Assembly: GCF_007625155.1 (NCBI RefSeq)
Contig: NZ_VMNK01000006.1
Location: 248,001 to 312,000, forward strand
DNA: 64,000 nt
DNA from: Denitromonas halophila
Lineage (GTDB): Bacteria; Pseudomonadota; Gammaproteobacteria; Burkholderiales; Rhodocyclaceae
Reading direction: 5' to 3'
The number at the start of each line of letters is the position of its first letter. Positions within the stretch are counted from its first letter, which is position 1. Below, piece after piece: positions 1 to 8,179 of this stretch. Made by a program: the position numbers and the translations under genes. A model generated the notes under the pieces. The model saw only the letters and a program-made list of their open reading frames with translations, was not told the origin of the DNA and did not search any database.

Positions 1-1347
1 AATGGTCAGCGTAAGAAAGGCGACGCCCAGTGCAAGGAAGGACTCGACCAGCAAGCGCAGGCTCGGCCGCGCGCGGCCATGCAGCCAGCGCGCCAGCAGC
101 ACATAAAAGCCGCCCAGCGCCAGCGCGCTCCAGGCCAGCCCGTAGGGCATGTCCTGCACCAGCGCCGCCTGCAGGCCGAAACCGACCACCGGGGTGCCGA
201 ACACCAGCGTGCCGTCGACGTAATCCTTGAGCGAAGGCGCGCTGCGCCAGGCGTAGAGCACCGCGGCGGCGATGTACATCAGCACAAAGGCGACGAGGAA
301 GGGCTCGGTGCTGGCGAACAGCGCCGGGTTGTAATCCTTGGCGCCCCAGGCCAGCGCGATCGAGAAGGTAAAAACGAAGCCGACCAGATTGAGCACCCGC
401 CAGGCTTTCTGCCAGGCCATGGCGAGCAGGCCGGCGTTGAGCAGCAGGTAGTAGCCGAACAGCATCACATGGCTGCCCTGCCCGGTCGAGGCGATGATGG
501 GCGCCATGAAGCCGCCGGCGATGCCGATCACCGCCAGCGCCTGCGCGTTCTGCCATACCGCCAACGCGGCGGCGAAGACCACCACGGCGAGCAGCAGCGC
601 GAATCCCAGCGTGGGCGGAATCATCTGATACATGCGCATGGCGGCGAAGATGGTGAGGTAGAGCACCCCCACCCCGCCGCCTTGCAGGCTGAGCGCGTAG
701 CCGCTGCGCTGCTTGCGCAGACGCCAGCCGACCACCAGCAGCGCAATGCCGCCGAAGGCGATGCCGGCGAGGCGGAACTCGACGGGCAGCAGGCTGTTCT
801 CGACGGCGTAGCGCGCCAGAAACGCGAGGCCGAAGAACAGGACCAGCAGGCCGACGCGCACCACGGTGTTGCCACCCAGCAGCCAGGCGCGGGCGGTGTC
901 ATAGAGCTGATCGAGCGTACCGGGCGTACGCTCGACCGGGGCGCTGCGCGCGGGCGCCGCTTCGCCGCGTCGGGCGGCCAGCACATCGGCACCGCGACGG
1001 CGGACGGGTTCGGCTTGGGGAATCGGTGCGGCGGGCGGCGGCGCCTCGGCCTCGAACACGGGCAAGGACGGCGCGGTCTCATCGGCCACCGGCGCGCGTG
1101 GCGTCACAGGCACCGCCGTTGGTACCCGCTCGGCGCCACCCGCGCGCAATTGCGCCACGGTCTGCTCCAGCAGCGCGACCCGCGCTTCGAGCTGCGCCAG
1201 TGCAGCGGCGTCGGCCTTCGGCTTGCGGGTGAAGAACTGAATCACCGCGCCGATGATCGCGCCAACCACCGCCCCGATGACCAGCTCTTCCAGCCCGTTG
1301 TCGAGGCCGGCCAGCGCCCCCAGCACCAATCCTGCAATGATCCACAT
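1..1347 (-). CDS. DUF2339 family polytopic membrane protein (3' end outside window)
   Basis: Reading from 1347 leftwards the frame stays open to base 1 (449 codons), so the C-terminus lies outside the window. The start MWIIAGLVLG is chosen because AGGAC lies about 7 bases upstream. An N-terminal hydrophobic segment is followed by a short coiled-coil-like stretch (LEARVALLEQTVAQL, about residues 53-67) and an Ala/Pro linker. From about residue 135 there is a long series of closely packed hydrophobic helices. This is the layout of DUF2339 proteins, multi-pass inner-membrane proteins of unknown function. The gene starts 15 bases after the MFS-acyltransferase gene and is probably last in that operon. 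Family call is confident; function unknown. Confidence 0.82.
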   Translation of the reverse strand, partial: MWIIAGLVLGALAGLDNGLEELVIGAVVGAIIGAVIQFFTRKPKADAAALAQLEARVALLEQTVAQLRAGGAERVPTAVPVTPRAPVADETAPSLPVFEAEAPPPAAPIPQAEPVRRRGADVLAARRGEAAPARSAPVERTPGTLDQLYDTARAWLLGGNTVVRVGLLVLFFGLAFLARYAVENSLLPVEFRLAGIAFGGIALLVVGWRLRKQRSGYALSLQGGGVGVLYLTIFAAMRMYQMIPPTLGFALLLAVVVFAAALAVWQNAQALAVIGIAGGFMAPIIASTGQGSHVMLFGYYLLLNAGLLAMAWQKAWRVLNLVGFVFTFSIALAWGAKDYNPALFASTEPFLVAFVLMYIAAAVLYAWRSAPSLKDYVDGTLVFGTPVVGFGLQAALVQDMPYGLAWSALALGGFYVLLARWLHGRARPSLRLLVESFLALGVAFLTLTI

Positions 1348-1362
1348 ACCGTTGTCCTGTTC

Positions 1363-3240
1363 TTATTTCTGGTCGCCGCGCAGGGCGGCCACCGTGTTTT
1401 GCAAGGCATCGACCCGCAGCGCGTCCGGCGCCACCGGCGCGCCCACCACCAGCGCGATCCGGTTGAACAGCCCGCGCCGAAACGGCTTGCGCAGCGCCGG
1501 CCCGTCCTTACGACTGAAGGTACTGCCCCACAGCCCGCGCAGCGCCATGGGCACCACCGGCACCGGGCTGCGCTCGATGATGCGTTTGATGCCGGGGCGG
1601 AAAGGCTTCATCTCGCCGGTGTCGGTGATGCGCCCCTCGGGAAAGAGGCCGACCAGCTCTCCGGCGGCCAGCGCCTCGGCCACGGTGTCGAAGGCCTTTT
1701 CCATCATCGCCGGGTCTTCCTTGGCCGGCGCGATGGGAATCGCCCGGCTGGTGCGGAACACGAAGGAGAGGATCGGCCAGCGGAAAATGTGGTGGTCCAT
1801 CACGAAGCGGATCGGCCGGCGGCTGGCGGCCATGATGACCAGCGCATCGACGAAACTCACATGATTGGCCACGATCACCGCCGGGCCGTCTTCCGGAATC
1901 TGCTCGTCGCCGGTCACCTTGAGCCGATACACGGTGTGCACCAGCACCCAGACGATGAAGCGCAGCAGAAACTCCGGCACCAGGGTGTAGATGTAGAGCG
2001 CGACAAAACCGTTGAGGATGGCGGTCATCAGGAACAGCTGCGCGATCGACACGCCCGCCGCCAGCAAGGCCGCACCCAGCCCGGCGGCGACGACCATAAA
2101 CAGTGCGTTGAGAATATTGTTGCCGGCGATGATGCGCGAGCGGTGCGAGGGCGCGCTGCGGCTCTGGATGAGCGCATACAGCGGCACGATGAAGAAGCCG
2201 CCGAACAGGCCGATCATCAACAGATCAAACAACACCCGCCAGGCGATCGCCTGCGACAGCACCGCGCCAATCGCCAGGCCCTCGCCCATCGCGCCGGCCG
2301 CCGGGCTGGCCCACCACAGGTCGAGCGCGAACAGCGACAAACCGATCGAGCCAAAAGGCACCAGGCCGATCTCCACATGCTTGCCGGAGAGTTTTTCACA
2401 CAGCAGTGAGCCGGCACCGATGCCGACCGAGAACACCGCCAGCAGCAGCGTGACGGCGTATTCGTCGCCGCCCAGCACGTCCTTGGCATAGCCCGGAAAC
2501 TGCGACAGAAACAGCGCGCCGTAGAACCAGAACCACGAGATGCCGAGCACCGACAGAAACACCGTGCGGTTGCTGCGGGTGAAGCCGATGGTGCGCCAGG
2601 TTTGGGTGAGCGGGTTCCAGTTCATACGCAGGCCGGCATCGGCGGCCGGCGCCAGCGGGATGCCGCGGCTGGCAAAGTAACCCGCCACGGCCAGCACCAG
2701 CACGGCCACCGACACCCACACCGTGCCGCCGGGCAGCGCGATCATCACCCCGCCGGCGATGGTGCCGATCAGGATGGCGATGAAGGTGCCCGACTCGACC
2801 AGCGCGTTGCCGCCGACCAGTTCAGTCTCCGCCAGATGCTGCGGCAGGATCGCGTATTTGACCGGGCCAAACAGCGAGGACTGCGCGCCCATCAGGAACA
2901 AGGTGGTGAGCATCAGCGGCAGCGATTCGAGCGCAAAGGCGGTCGCCGCCAGCGCCATGATGCCGATCTCGGCCAGCTTGATCAGCCGCATCAGATGGCT
3001 TTTTTCAAACTTGTCGGCCAGCTGCCCGGCGGTGGCCGAGAACAGGAAAAACGGCAGGATGAACAGCCCCGCAGCGAGATTGACCAGCACGCCGGCGGAG
3101 AGCTCGGTGTAGCGCGCCGCCTGAAAGGTCATCAGCACCACCAGCGCATTCTTGTAGACGTTGTCGTTGAAGGCGCCGAGAAACTGCGTGAGGAAAAACG
3201 GCAAGAAGCGGCGCTGATGCATCAGCGAAAACTGGGTCAT
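1363..3240 (-). CDS. MFS transporter fused to PlsC-type acyltransferase
   Basis: A 625-residue fusion. Residues 1 to about 405 are a major-facilitator domain resembling the lysophospholipid transporter LplT (start MTQFSLMHQRRFLPFF, FLGAFNDNVYKN). From about residue 430 there is a glycerolipid acyltransferase domain with the NHxxxxD catalytic box (NHVSFVD, near 458) and the FPEGR substrate box (near 533). Known LplT flips lysophospholipids inward and acyltransferases re-acylate them, so a membrane-lipid repair role is inferred. The acyl-ACP synthetase domain found in full LplT-Aas systems is absent. The start overlaps the amidohydrolase stop by 4 bases and has GGAGG upstream, so the genes are likely translationally coupled. 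Confidence 0.88.
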   Translation of the reverse strand: MTQFSLMHQRRFLPFFLTQFLGAFNDNVYKNALVVLMTFQAARYTELSAGVLVNLAAGLFILPFFLFSATAGQLADKFEKSHLMRLIKLAEIGIMALAATAFALESLPLMLTTLFLMGAQSSLFGPVKYAILPQHLAETELVGGNALVESGTFIAILIGTIAGGVMIALPGGTVWVSVAVLVLAVAGYFASRGIPLAPAADAGLRMNWNPLTQTWRTIGFTRSNRTVFLSVLGISWFWFYGALFLSQFPGYAKDVLGGDEYAVTLLLAVFSVGIGAGSLLCEKLSGKHVEIGLVPFGSIGLSLFALDLWWASPAAGAMGEGLAIGAVLSQAIAWRVLFDLLMIGLFGGFFIVPLYALIQSRSAPSHRSRIIAGNNILNALFMVVAAGLGAALLAAGVSIAQLFLMTAILNGFVALYIYTLVPEFLLRFIVWVLVHTVYRLKVTGDEQIPEDGPAVIVANHVSFVDALVIMAASRRPIRFVMDHHIFRWPILSFVFRTSRAIPIAPAKEDPAMMEKAFDTVAEALAAGELVGLFPEGRITDTGEMKPFRPGIKRIIERSPVPVVPMALRGLWGSTFSRKDGPALRKPFRRGLFNRIALVVGAPVAPDALRVDALQNTVAALRGDQK

Positions 3241-4490
3241 GCGGGCCTCCGGTCGAAAAAGCGGCGGGTTTCAAAAATGCCGTCGGCCAGTTTGGCGCCA
3301 CGGCTGGTCAGATGGCGCTTGAGCACCAGGTCAAACAGAATCGGATTGTGGTCGCGGACCGCTTCGAGCACCGGCACGGCCGCCACATCCAGCATGTTTT
3401 CAGCCGCCAGTTGCGCGGGCGAGATCAGCGGGAGGATACCCGGCAGCGGGTAGTCGGTGCCAAACAGCAGGCGATTATGCCAGTGTTGTTGCTCGATGAT
3501 TTCGCGCAGCACCGACAGATCGCGATTACGCAGGGTGATGGCGGAGATATCCGCAAACAGTCGGTCGGCGTACTCGGGCGCGACCATCAGACGCTTGAAC
3601 AAGTCAAAGCTCGGCAGCTTCGGGCCGTCGGGCCCGCGGTCGAGATCCACATCCTCACCAATGCTCGCGCAGTGCGCCATCACCACCCGCACCCCGGCGG
3701 CCAGCGCCCGGCGCAACCGCAGCGGGTTGCCCCAGGCCGGCTGGCCGAGGCCGTGCACCGCCTTTTCTTCGCCGGCATGCGAGATCAGCGGCACATCCAG
3801 CCGAGCCAGCGCCGCGTAGAAGCGATCGCATGTTGGCGACGCGGGGTCGATGCCCATGGCCGGCGGCAGCCACTTGACCGCCCGCGCGCCGGCCGCCACC
3901 GCTGTCTCAAGCGCGGCGACGCTGTCCTCGCGGTAGGGGTGGATGGAGCACACCCACTCGAAGCGCTCGGGCAAAGCGTCGGCCACCTGTTGCGCATAGG
4001 CATTGGGCACGTAAAAGGCCGACTGATCGGGCTGCGCCACGCCGTGTTCGTCATGCGCGTGATCGAAGGCGAAGAGCATCAGCTTGACGCCGGCGGGCAT
4101 CGCGTCCATCAGGTTGTGCAGGCGCGCGACATAGCTCTGATCGACCTGCCCCGGCGCGTCGTGAGCACAGCCGGCGTTGAGGTAGAACAGGCGCTGCAGG
4201 TATTCGAGCGGATGCAGCGGGCTGAGCATGGTCTCGGAGATGGTGATGCTGCTACCGCCATCGCCCACCCCGGCCAGATGCGCGTGGCAGTCCCACACCT
4301 CGGCCGGATCGAGCCCGGCCCAGGCGGCGCGGATGATGTCGTGGTCGGCAATCTCGGCCGGCAAGGTCGCGCGGCAGGGGTTGACCAGCCACGGCTGGCC
4401 CAACTGCCATGCCGCGGTGCCGATCGCCGCACCGGAGAGACCTCCGAGAAGCAGCCGACGACGCATCGGGGAGCGCACGGTCGTGTTCAT
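3237..4490 (-). CDS. Amidohydrolase-family metal-dependent hydrolase with Tat-like signal
   Basis: The 417-residue product starts at MNTTVRSPMRRRLLLGG. This start is preferred over an upstream in-frame one because its ATG overlaps the regulator stop in an ATGA junction. The N-terminus has an arginine cluster followed by a small hydrophobic stretch, like a twin-arginine or lipoprotein-type signal. Later motifs fit a TIM-barrel amidohydrolase of the 2-pyrone-dicarboxylate-lactonase/amidohydrolase-2 type: DCHAHLAG near residue 65, LISHAGEEK and VMAHCAS in the middle, and LLFGTDYPL near the C-terminus (metal-binding His and Asp). The substrate cannot be read from sequence. It sits between an XRE regulator and the MFS-acyltransferase gene in one operon. 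Confidence 0.78.
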   Translation of the reverse strand: MNTTVRSPMRRRLLLGGLSGAAIGTAAWQLGQPWLVNPCRATLPAEIADHDIIRAAWAGLDPAEVWDCHAHLAGVGDGGSSITISETMLSPLHPLEYLQRLFYLNAGCAHDAPGQVDQSYVARLHNLMDAMPAGVKLMLFAFDHAHDEHGVAQPDQSAFYVPNAYAQQVADALPERFEWVCSIHPYREDSVAALETAVAAGARAVKWLPPAMGIDPASPTCDRFYAALARLDVPLISHAGEEKAVHGLGQPAWGNPLRLRRALAAGVRVVMAHCASIGEDVDLDRGPDGPKLPSFDLFKRLMVAPEYADRLFADISAITLRNRDLSVLREIIEQQHWHNRLLFGTDYPLPGILPLISPAQLAAENMLDVAAVPVLEAVRDHNPILFDLVLKRHLTSRGAKLADGIFETRRFFDRRPA

Positions 4491-5236
4491 ACCCCCTCCC
4501 CCGTCCGCTGCATCTGCTTGAGCGCCGGCATCAGCCACGAGCGCATGCCGATCACCAGGGTGAAGGGCTGGCGCTGGGAGGCCGGGAGCTTCTGGTCAGC
4601 CAGATGCTGGTTGGAGAAGTCCTGACAGATGCGGGTCAGCCGGTCGCGGAAAGCGGCGGCGAGGCCACGGCCGATCTCGCCATGCACCACGGTGAGCATT
4701 TCGGATTCGCCATCGAAGCCGCCAGCAAAGTAATCCTGCAACACCTCCTTGCGGAAAAAAGCCATCACCGGGCCCTGCGGCAACCAGCGAAAACCCTTGG
4801 CCACCTTGAGGTGATAGCGGTTGCCGGGGCGCAGGTCGATGATGCCGAGCCGGTCAAGCGCGGCCAGGCAGCGCACGCCGTCCGCTTCGGTCAGCGCGTA
4901 GGAGGCGAGGATCTCGGCCAGCGACATCTGGCTCATCACGCAGATGGCCACCATCAGCAGCTGTCGGTCGGCCACTACGGCGCGCTCCTGGGCAAGCGTC
5001 AGTTGTTGAAGCAAGGGCTGGCTGTCGGCCACCTTGCGCGCCAGGTCGGCAAAATCCAGCCCCAGGGCATGGCAAATCGCATCAATCCGCGACAGCGGCA
5101 GATCGCCATTGGCGGAGAACATGCGCTTGATGCTCGATTCGGCCATGCTGAGCCGTTCGGCCAACGCGGCATACGTCAGCCCGCTCGCTTTGAGTTCGGC
5201 CTTGAGTGCGACAACGAGATCGGCGGTGGTGCTCAT
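4487..5236 (-). CDS. XRE-family helix-turn-helix transcriptional regulator
   Basis: A 249-residue protein with an N-terminal helix-turn-helix (about residues 8-65, LTYAALAERLSMAESSIKRMF then LPLSRIDAICHALGL). A C-terminal region of about 180 residues is not a recognisable enzyme. It is the first gene of a four-gene operon; its stop overlaps the hydrolase start (ATGA). Two dyads in the leader (5241-5268 and 5309-5329) are candidate self-regulatory operators. No strong Shine-Dalgarno is visible. The ligand is unknown. Confidence 0.85.
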   Translation of the reverse strand: MSTTADLVVALKAELKASGLTYAALAERLSMAESSIKRMFSANGDLPLSRIDAICHALGLDFADLARKVADSQPLLQQLTLAQERAVVADRQLLMVAICVMSQMSLAEILASYALTEADGVRCLAALDRLGIIDLRPGNRYHLKVAKGFRWLPQGPVMAFFRKEVLQDYFAGGFDGESEMLTVVHGEIGRGLAAAFRDRLTRICQDFSNQHLADQKLPASQRQPFTLVIGMRSWLMPALKQMQRTGEGV

Positions 5237-5240
5237 GGCG

Positions 5241-5329
5241 TGTGACCTGTCGAGAAACGATGGTCACAGTCTAGCCAGAGATCACTTTAAGTCCAGTGCA
5301 ATAGTCACAAGTATTGAATAACGATACTT
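5241..5329. promoter_or_regulatory. Two dyads upstream of the XRE operon (candidate operators)
   Basis: TGTGACC (5241-5247) and GGTCACA (5262-5268) form a perfect 7-base inverted repeat with a 14-base spacer. It lies immediately upstream of the XRE start codon, where it would cover the ribosome binding region. Further upstream, AAGTAT (5309-5314) and ATACTT (5324-5329) form a second perfect dyad, with another GTCACA at 5304-5309. The region is AT-rich compared with its surroundings, as expected for the promoter. Operator function is inferred. Confidence 0.45.
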
Positions 5330-5344
5330 CTAGTGGCCTGAGCC

Positions 5345-6106
5345 TTACTCTTCGCTCATCCCGATCCGCCCCACGCCGGGCAGCTTGAGCGCCGGCGGCG
5401 ACAGATCGAGTCCGAGCGACAGGCCCAGCAGATTGATCTCCAGCCCCTCCTCTGCGGCGAGCGTCACCCCCAGCAGCCCGGCCAGCGACACCTGGAAGCC
5501 GCCGCCGCTTGGCGCGCGGGCGAACACGCCGGTGTCGGGCAGATAGTCCTTACCGATCGCGGTCGGTGGCAGGTCAAGGTGTAACTCGGGCACGGCGCGG
5601 CCCAGGTAGGCGATGAAGGTGTTGCTGTTGGGGCCCGGCCACACGCGGTATTCGTGCTGGTGCGGATAGGCCGTAGCCGCGGCGCGAAGGCGTTCGATCA
5701 GCGCGTCGACCTCATCACCGCCGCGCAGCGCGCGGATCAGCGTCGGCGCGTTGCCATACCAGTAACCATCGGGCACGCCCTCGCCCACACGCACCGCGTT
5801 GCGCCCCTGCGACACGCCCCAGCCGACCACTTCAAAACGGGTGTAGGCGTCGGCGCCTTGCGGCTTGGCGGCGATCCAGGTGTGCACACCAAACGCACCA
5901 CGCCAGCGGAAGGCACGCGCCGCATACACATGGATGACCGCCTCGGGCGTTTGGGCCGGCAAGGGGGCGATGCCGGTACTGTCGCGTCTTGCCGTGCGCC
6001 AGTCGGTGGCCTGCGTGTCGTCGGCCAGATGCCGGGCCACGGCCACGCCCAGCGGCGCCAGAAAGATGGCAAAAATGACAAAGAAGTAACTCAAGGCTCG
6101 CATCAT
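5345..6106 (-). CDS. DUF3750 domain-containing protein
   Basis: A 253-residue protein with an N-terminal hydrophobic helix (MMRALSYFFVIFAIFLAPLG), so exported or membrane-anchored. It continues with VIHVYAARAFRWRGAFGVHTWIAAK and a WPGPNSNTF motif characteristic of DUF3750. The conserved His, Asn and Ser residues suggest a hydrolase-like fold, but no activity is established. AGGA lies upstream of the start. It is transcribed separately from the XRE operon (108-base gap) and divergently from the small gene at 6212. Confidence 0.8.
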   Translation of the reverse strand: MMRALSYFFVIFAIFLAPLGVAVARHLADDTQATDWRTARRDSTGIAPLPAQTPEAVIHVYAARAFRWRGAFGVHTWIAAKPQGADAYTRFEVVGWGVSQGRNAVRVGEGVPDGYWYGNAPTLIRALRGGDEVDALIERLRAAATAYPHQHEYRVWPGPNSNTFIAYLGRAVPELHLDLPPTAIGKDYLPDTGVFARAPSGGGFQVSLAGLLGVTLAAEEGLEINLLGLSLGLDLSPPALKLPGVGRIGMSEE

Positions 6107-6211
6107 GGCGCTAAGCGTTCCTGTTTTCTAGACTTAGGATTGGTCCGACCTCGGCGCAACAAGTTCGCTGCCGACACATAAATCGGTTTCCTGTCGGGCC
6201 GGGAGTCTCTC

Positions 6212-6580
6212 ATGACACGACTGAAACTCACGCTGCTCCTGCTCACGACACTCTGGCACGGCCCGTCGGTCGCCGCCGACGACTGGCTGACGAATCTGCA
6301 AAAAGGCGACTGGCAGAAGGCCATCGAAGGCGTGACCAGGGAAGCGGCCCCGTCACGCACGCAGCGCTCGACCGGCGCGCCCCCGGCGGCGACGCCGCGC
6401 GCCACACCGCAACGCGCACCGGCCACGACCGCCGCCCGCACCCGCGCGCGGGCGGCGAGAGAAGCGCGCGCGGCGCAGCGGGCCGCGGCGAGGGAATCCC
6501 GCAGGGCGGTCAACAGCCGCCGCGCGACGCCCCCAAGCGACGCCGACCGCGCCGAGCGCCGACGCTCACGCAGCCGCTAG
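6212..6580 (+). CDS. Small secreted Ala/Arg-rich protein, unknown function
   Basis: A 122-residue product with a plausible Sec signal peptide (MTRLKLTLLLLTTLWHGPSVAA, cleavage after SVAA) and GGGAG upstream of the ATG. After about 30 ordinary residues (DDWLTNLQKGDWQKAIEGV) it becomes a low-complexity tail of Ala, Arg, Thr and Pro that is very basic. I do not recognise the family. The signal peptide and ribosome site favour a real gene; the simple composition means a shadow frame is not fully excluded. Its last 15 bases overlap the convergent argP-like gene. Confidence 0.55.
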   Translation: MTRLKLTLLLLTTLWHGPSVAADDWLTNLQKGDWQKAIEGVTREAAPSRTQRSTGAPPAATPRATPQRAPATTAARTRARAAREARAAQRAAARESRRAVNSRRATPPSDADRAERRRSRSR

Positions 6581-7456
6581 CACCGCCCGCGCGCCATCGG
6601 CCACGGCGTCCGACAACTTCGCCATCAGTGGCGACTGCACCTGCCAGTGATGCCAGTAAAGCGCGATATCTTCGGCATGGCCGGGCGCGGCATCGACCAG
6701 CGTGCCGTCGCTCAGTTGCGCGGCAATCTGGATAGCGGGCACAAATCCGTAGCCCAGCCCCGCCGCCGCCATGGCCCAGAAGCCCTCGGATGAGGGCACC
6801 ACATGCTGCGGATACTGCCCGGCGTCGAGTCCGAAATGCTGGCGCAGGAACAAGTCGTGCATGTCGTCATGCCGGCCAAACACGATGCCCGGCGCACGCG
6901 CCAGCGCCTGCCGGGTGAGCCCGCGCGGGAAGTGGCGCGCGCAGAAGTCAGGCGAGGCCACGCACAGATAGCGCATCACCCCGAGCGGGCGCACCGCACA
7001 GCCGCGCATGGCGTCCGGCCGGGTGCTGACACAGCCGAGCACATCGCCACCGGCGAGCAGCGCGTGGGTGTGATCCTGATCGTCGACCACACAATCGAGC
7101 ACCACCGCCTCCTCCTTCACCACTTGCCGCACGGCCGGCAAAAACCAGGTCGCCAGCGTGTCGGCGTTGACCCCGACCGACAGCCGCACCGGCGCATGCG
7201 CCCCGTCGCCGGCCAGCGCCCGGGCGGCTTCGGCCTCGATCAGCCGAAGCTGCGCCACATAGGGCAGCAGGCGCCGACCCGCCGGCGTGGGCTGCACCGG
7301 CTTGCTACGCACCAGCAGCACCTGGCCGAGCTCGGCTTCGAGCAGCTTGATGCGCTGAGAGACGGCGGACTGGGTGAGGTTCAAGCGACGCGCCGCAGCC
7401 TCGAAGCTGCGCGTTTGCACCACCGCATCAAAGGCTTGGTAGCGAGCGTCAATCAT
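6566..7456 (-). CDS. argP: LysR-family regulator, ArgP/LysG type
   Basis: A 296-residue LysR regulator starting MIDARYQAFDAVVQTRSFEAAARRLNLTQ. The longer in-frame extension to 7858 is rejected because it runs over the divergent exporter gene. The winged helix is at residues 2-60 (TQSAVSQRIKLLE) and the effector-binding domain follows. The start and helix match ArgP/IciA/LysG proteins, which sense lysine or arginine and activate export genes. Divergent pairing with an argO/lysE-type exporter 117 bases away supports this strongly. The gene symbol rests on family likeness plus context. Confidence 0.85.
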   Translation of the reverse strand: MIDARYQAFDAVVQTRSFEAAARRLNLTQSAVSQRIKLLEAELGQVLLVRSKPVQPTPAGRRLLPYVAQLRLIEAEAARALAGDGAHAPVRLSVGVNADTLATWFLPAVRQVVKEEAVVLDCVVDDQDHTHALLAGGDVLGCVSTRPDAMRGCAVRPLGVMRYLCVASPDFCARHFPRGLTRQALARAPGIVFGRHDDMHDLFLRQHFGLDAGQYPQHVVPSSEGFWAMAAAGLGYGFVPAIQIAAQLSDGTLVDAAPGHAEDIALYWHHWQVQSPLMAKLSDAVADGARAVLAAA

Positions 7457-7573
7457 TAGAATTTTTTCACTGAACAGAATAAATTTAATTCTACTTAACC
7501 ATGGATCGCACCGCAGCGACAATCTCGTCACCTCTCCGGCAAACGCCGGCCCCCTCTTTGCAGGACGACAGCG
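7457..7573. promoter_or_regulatory. Divergent argP-argO control region
   Basis: This 117-base gap is AT-rich near the regulator start, with an AGAATT (7458-7463)/AATTCT (7487-7492) dyad. That is a plausible ArgP binding site and promoter region for the exporter. AGGACG at 7562-7567 is the exporter's ribosome site. Confidence 0.45.
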
Positions 7574-8179
7574 ATGACTAGTGTTTTCTTCAGTGGATTT
7601 GGTGTAACCGTCGGGCTGATCATGGCGATCGGCGCGCAAAACGCGCATGTGCTGCGCCAGGGCCTGCGCCGCGAACATGTGCTGCTGACCGTCGCGGTCA
7701 GCGCCATGTGTGACGCGGGCTTGATTCTGCTGGGCATGGCCGGCGTCGGGCCGTGGCTGAGCAGCAGCGCCACGGCCATGGCCGCGGCCAAGATCGGTGG
7801 CGGCGTGTTCCTGCTGTGGTACGGCGCCCGCGCCGCACGCTCGGCCTGGCGAGGGCATGCGGGGATGAACACCTCGGGCTCGCAGGCACTATCGCGCCGT
7901 CAGGCACTGGCCGCGGCGGCCGGCTTCAGTCTGCTCAACCCGCATGCCTATCTGGACACCGTGGTGCTGATCGGGGCGGTCGGCGCGACTCAACTCGAAG
8001 CGGCGCGCCCCGTCTTCACGGCTGGCGCCATCGCGGCCTCGTTTGTCTGGTTCGTGCTGCTTGGCTATGGCGCGCGCTTGATGGGGCCGCTGTTCCAGCG
8101 CCCGGTCGCCTGGCGGGTGCTCGACAGCATCGTCGCGCTGACGCTGTGGAGCATCGCCGCCAGTTTGCTGCTGGGCTGA
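7574..8179 (+). CDS. argO: ArgO/LysE-type amino acid exporter
   Basis: A 201-residue membrane protein with about six helices. It starts MTSVFFSGFGVTVGLIMAIGAQNAHVLRQG; the GAQNAHVLRQG box and NPHAYLDT in the middle are typical of ArgO/LysE exporters of arginine or lysine. It probably exports basic amino acids or their toxic analogues under the divergent ArgP-like regulator. Its stop directly abuts the stop of the convergent crotonase gene (no spacer). Confidence 0.87.
   Translation: MTSVFFSGFGVTVGLIMAIGAQNAHVLRQGLRREHVLLTVAVSAMCDAGLILLGMAGVGPWLSSSATAMAAAKIGGGVFLLWYGARAARSAWRGHAGMNTSGSQALSRRQALAAAAGFSLLNPHAYLDTVVLIGAVGATQLEAARPVFTAGAIAASFVWFVLLGYGARLMGPLFQRPVAWRVLDSIVALTLWSIAASLLLG

Noticed and set aside
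79-2409. Very long plus-strand open frame (776 codons)
   Set aside because: It lies opposite the DUF2339 and MFS-acyltransferase genes and has the His/Gln/Arg-rich composition of an antisense shadow in high-GC DNA.
3312-4625. Plus-strand frame of 437 codons
   Set aside because: Antisense to the amidohydrolase gene, with no protein-family features and a typical shadow composition.
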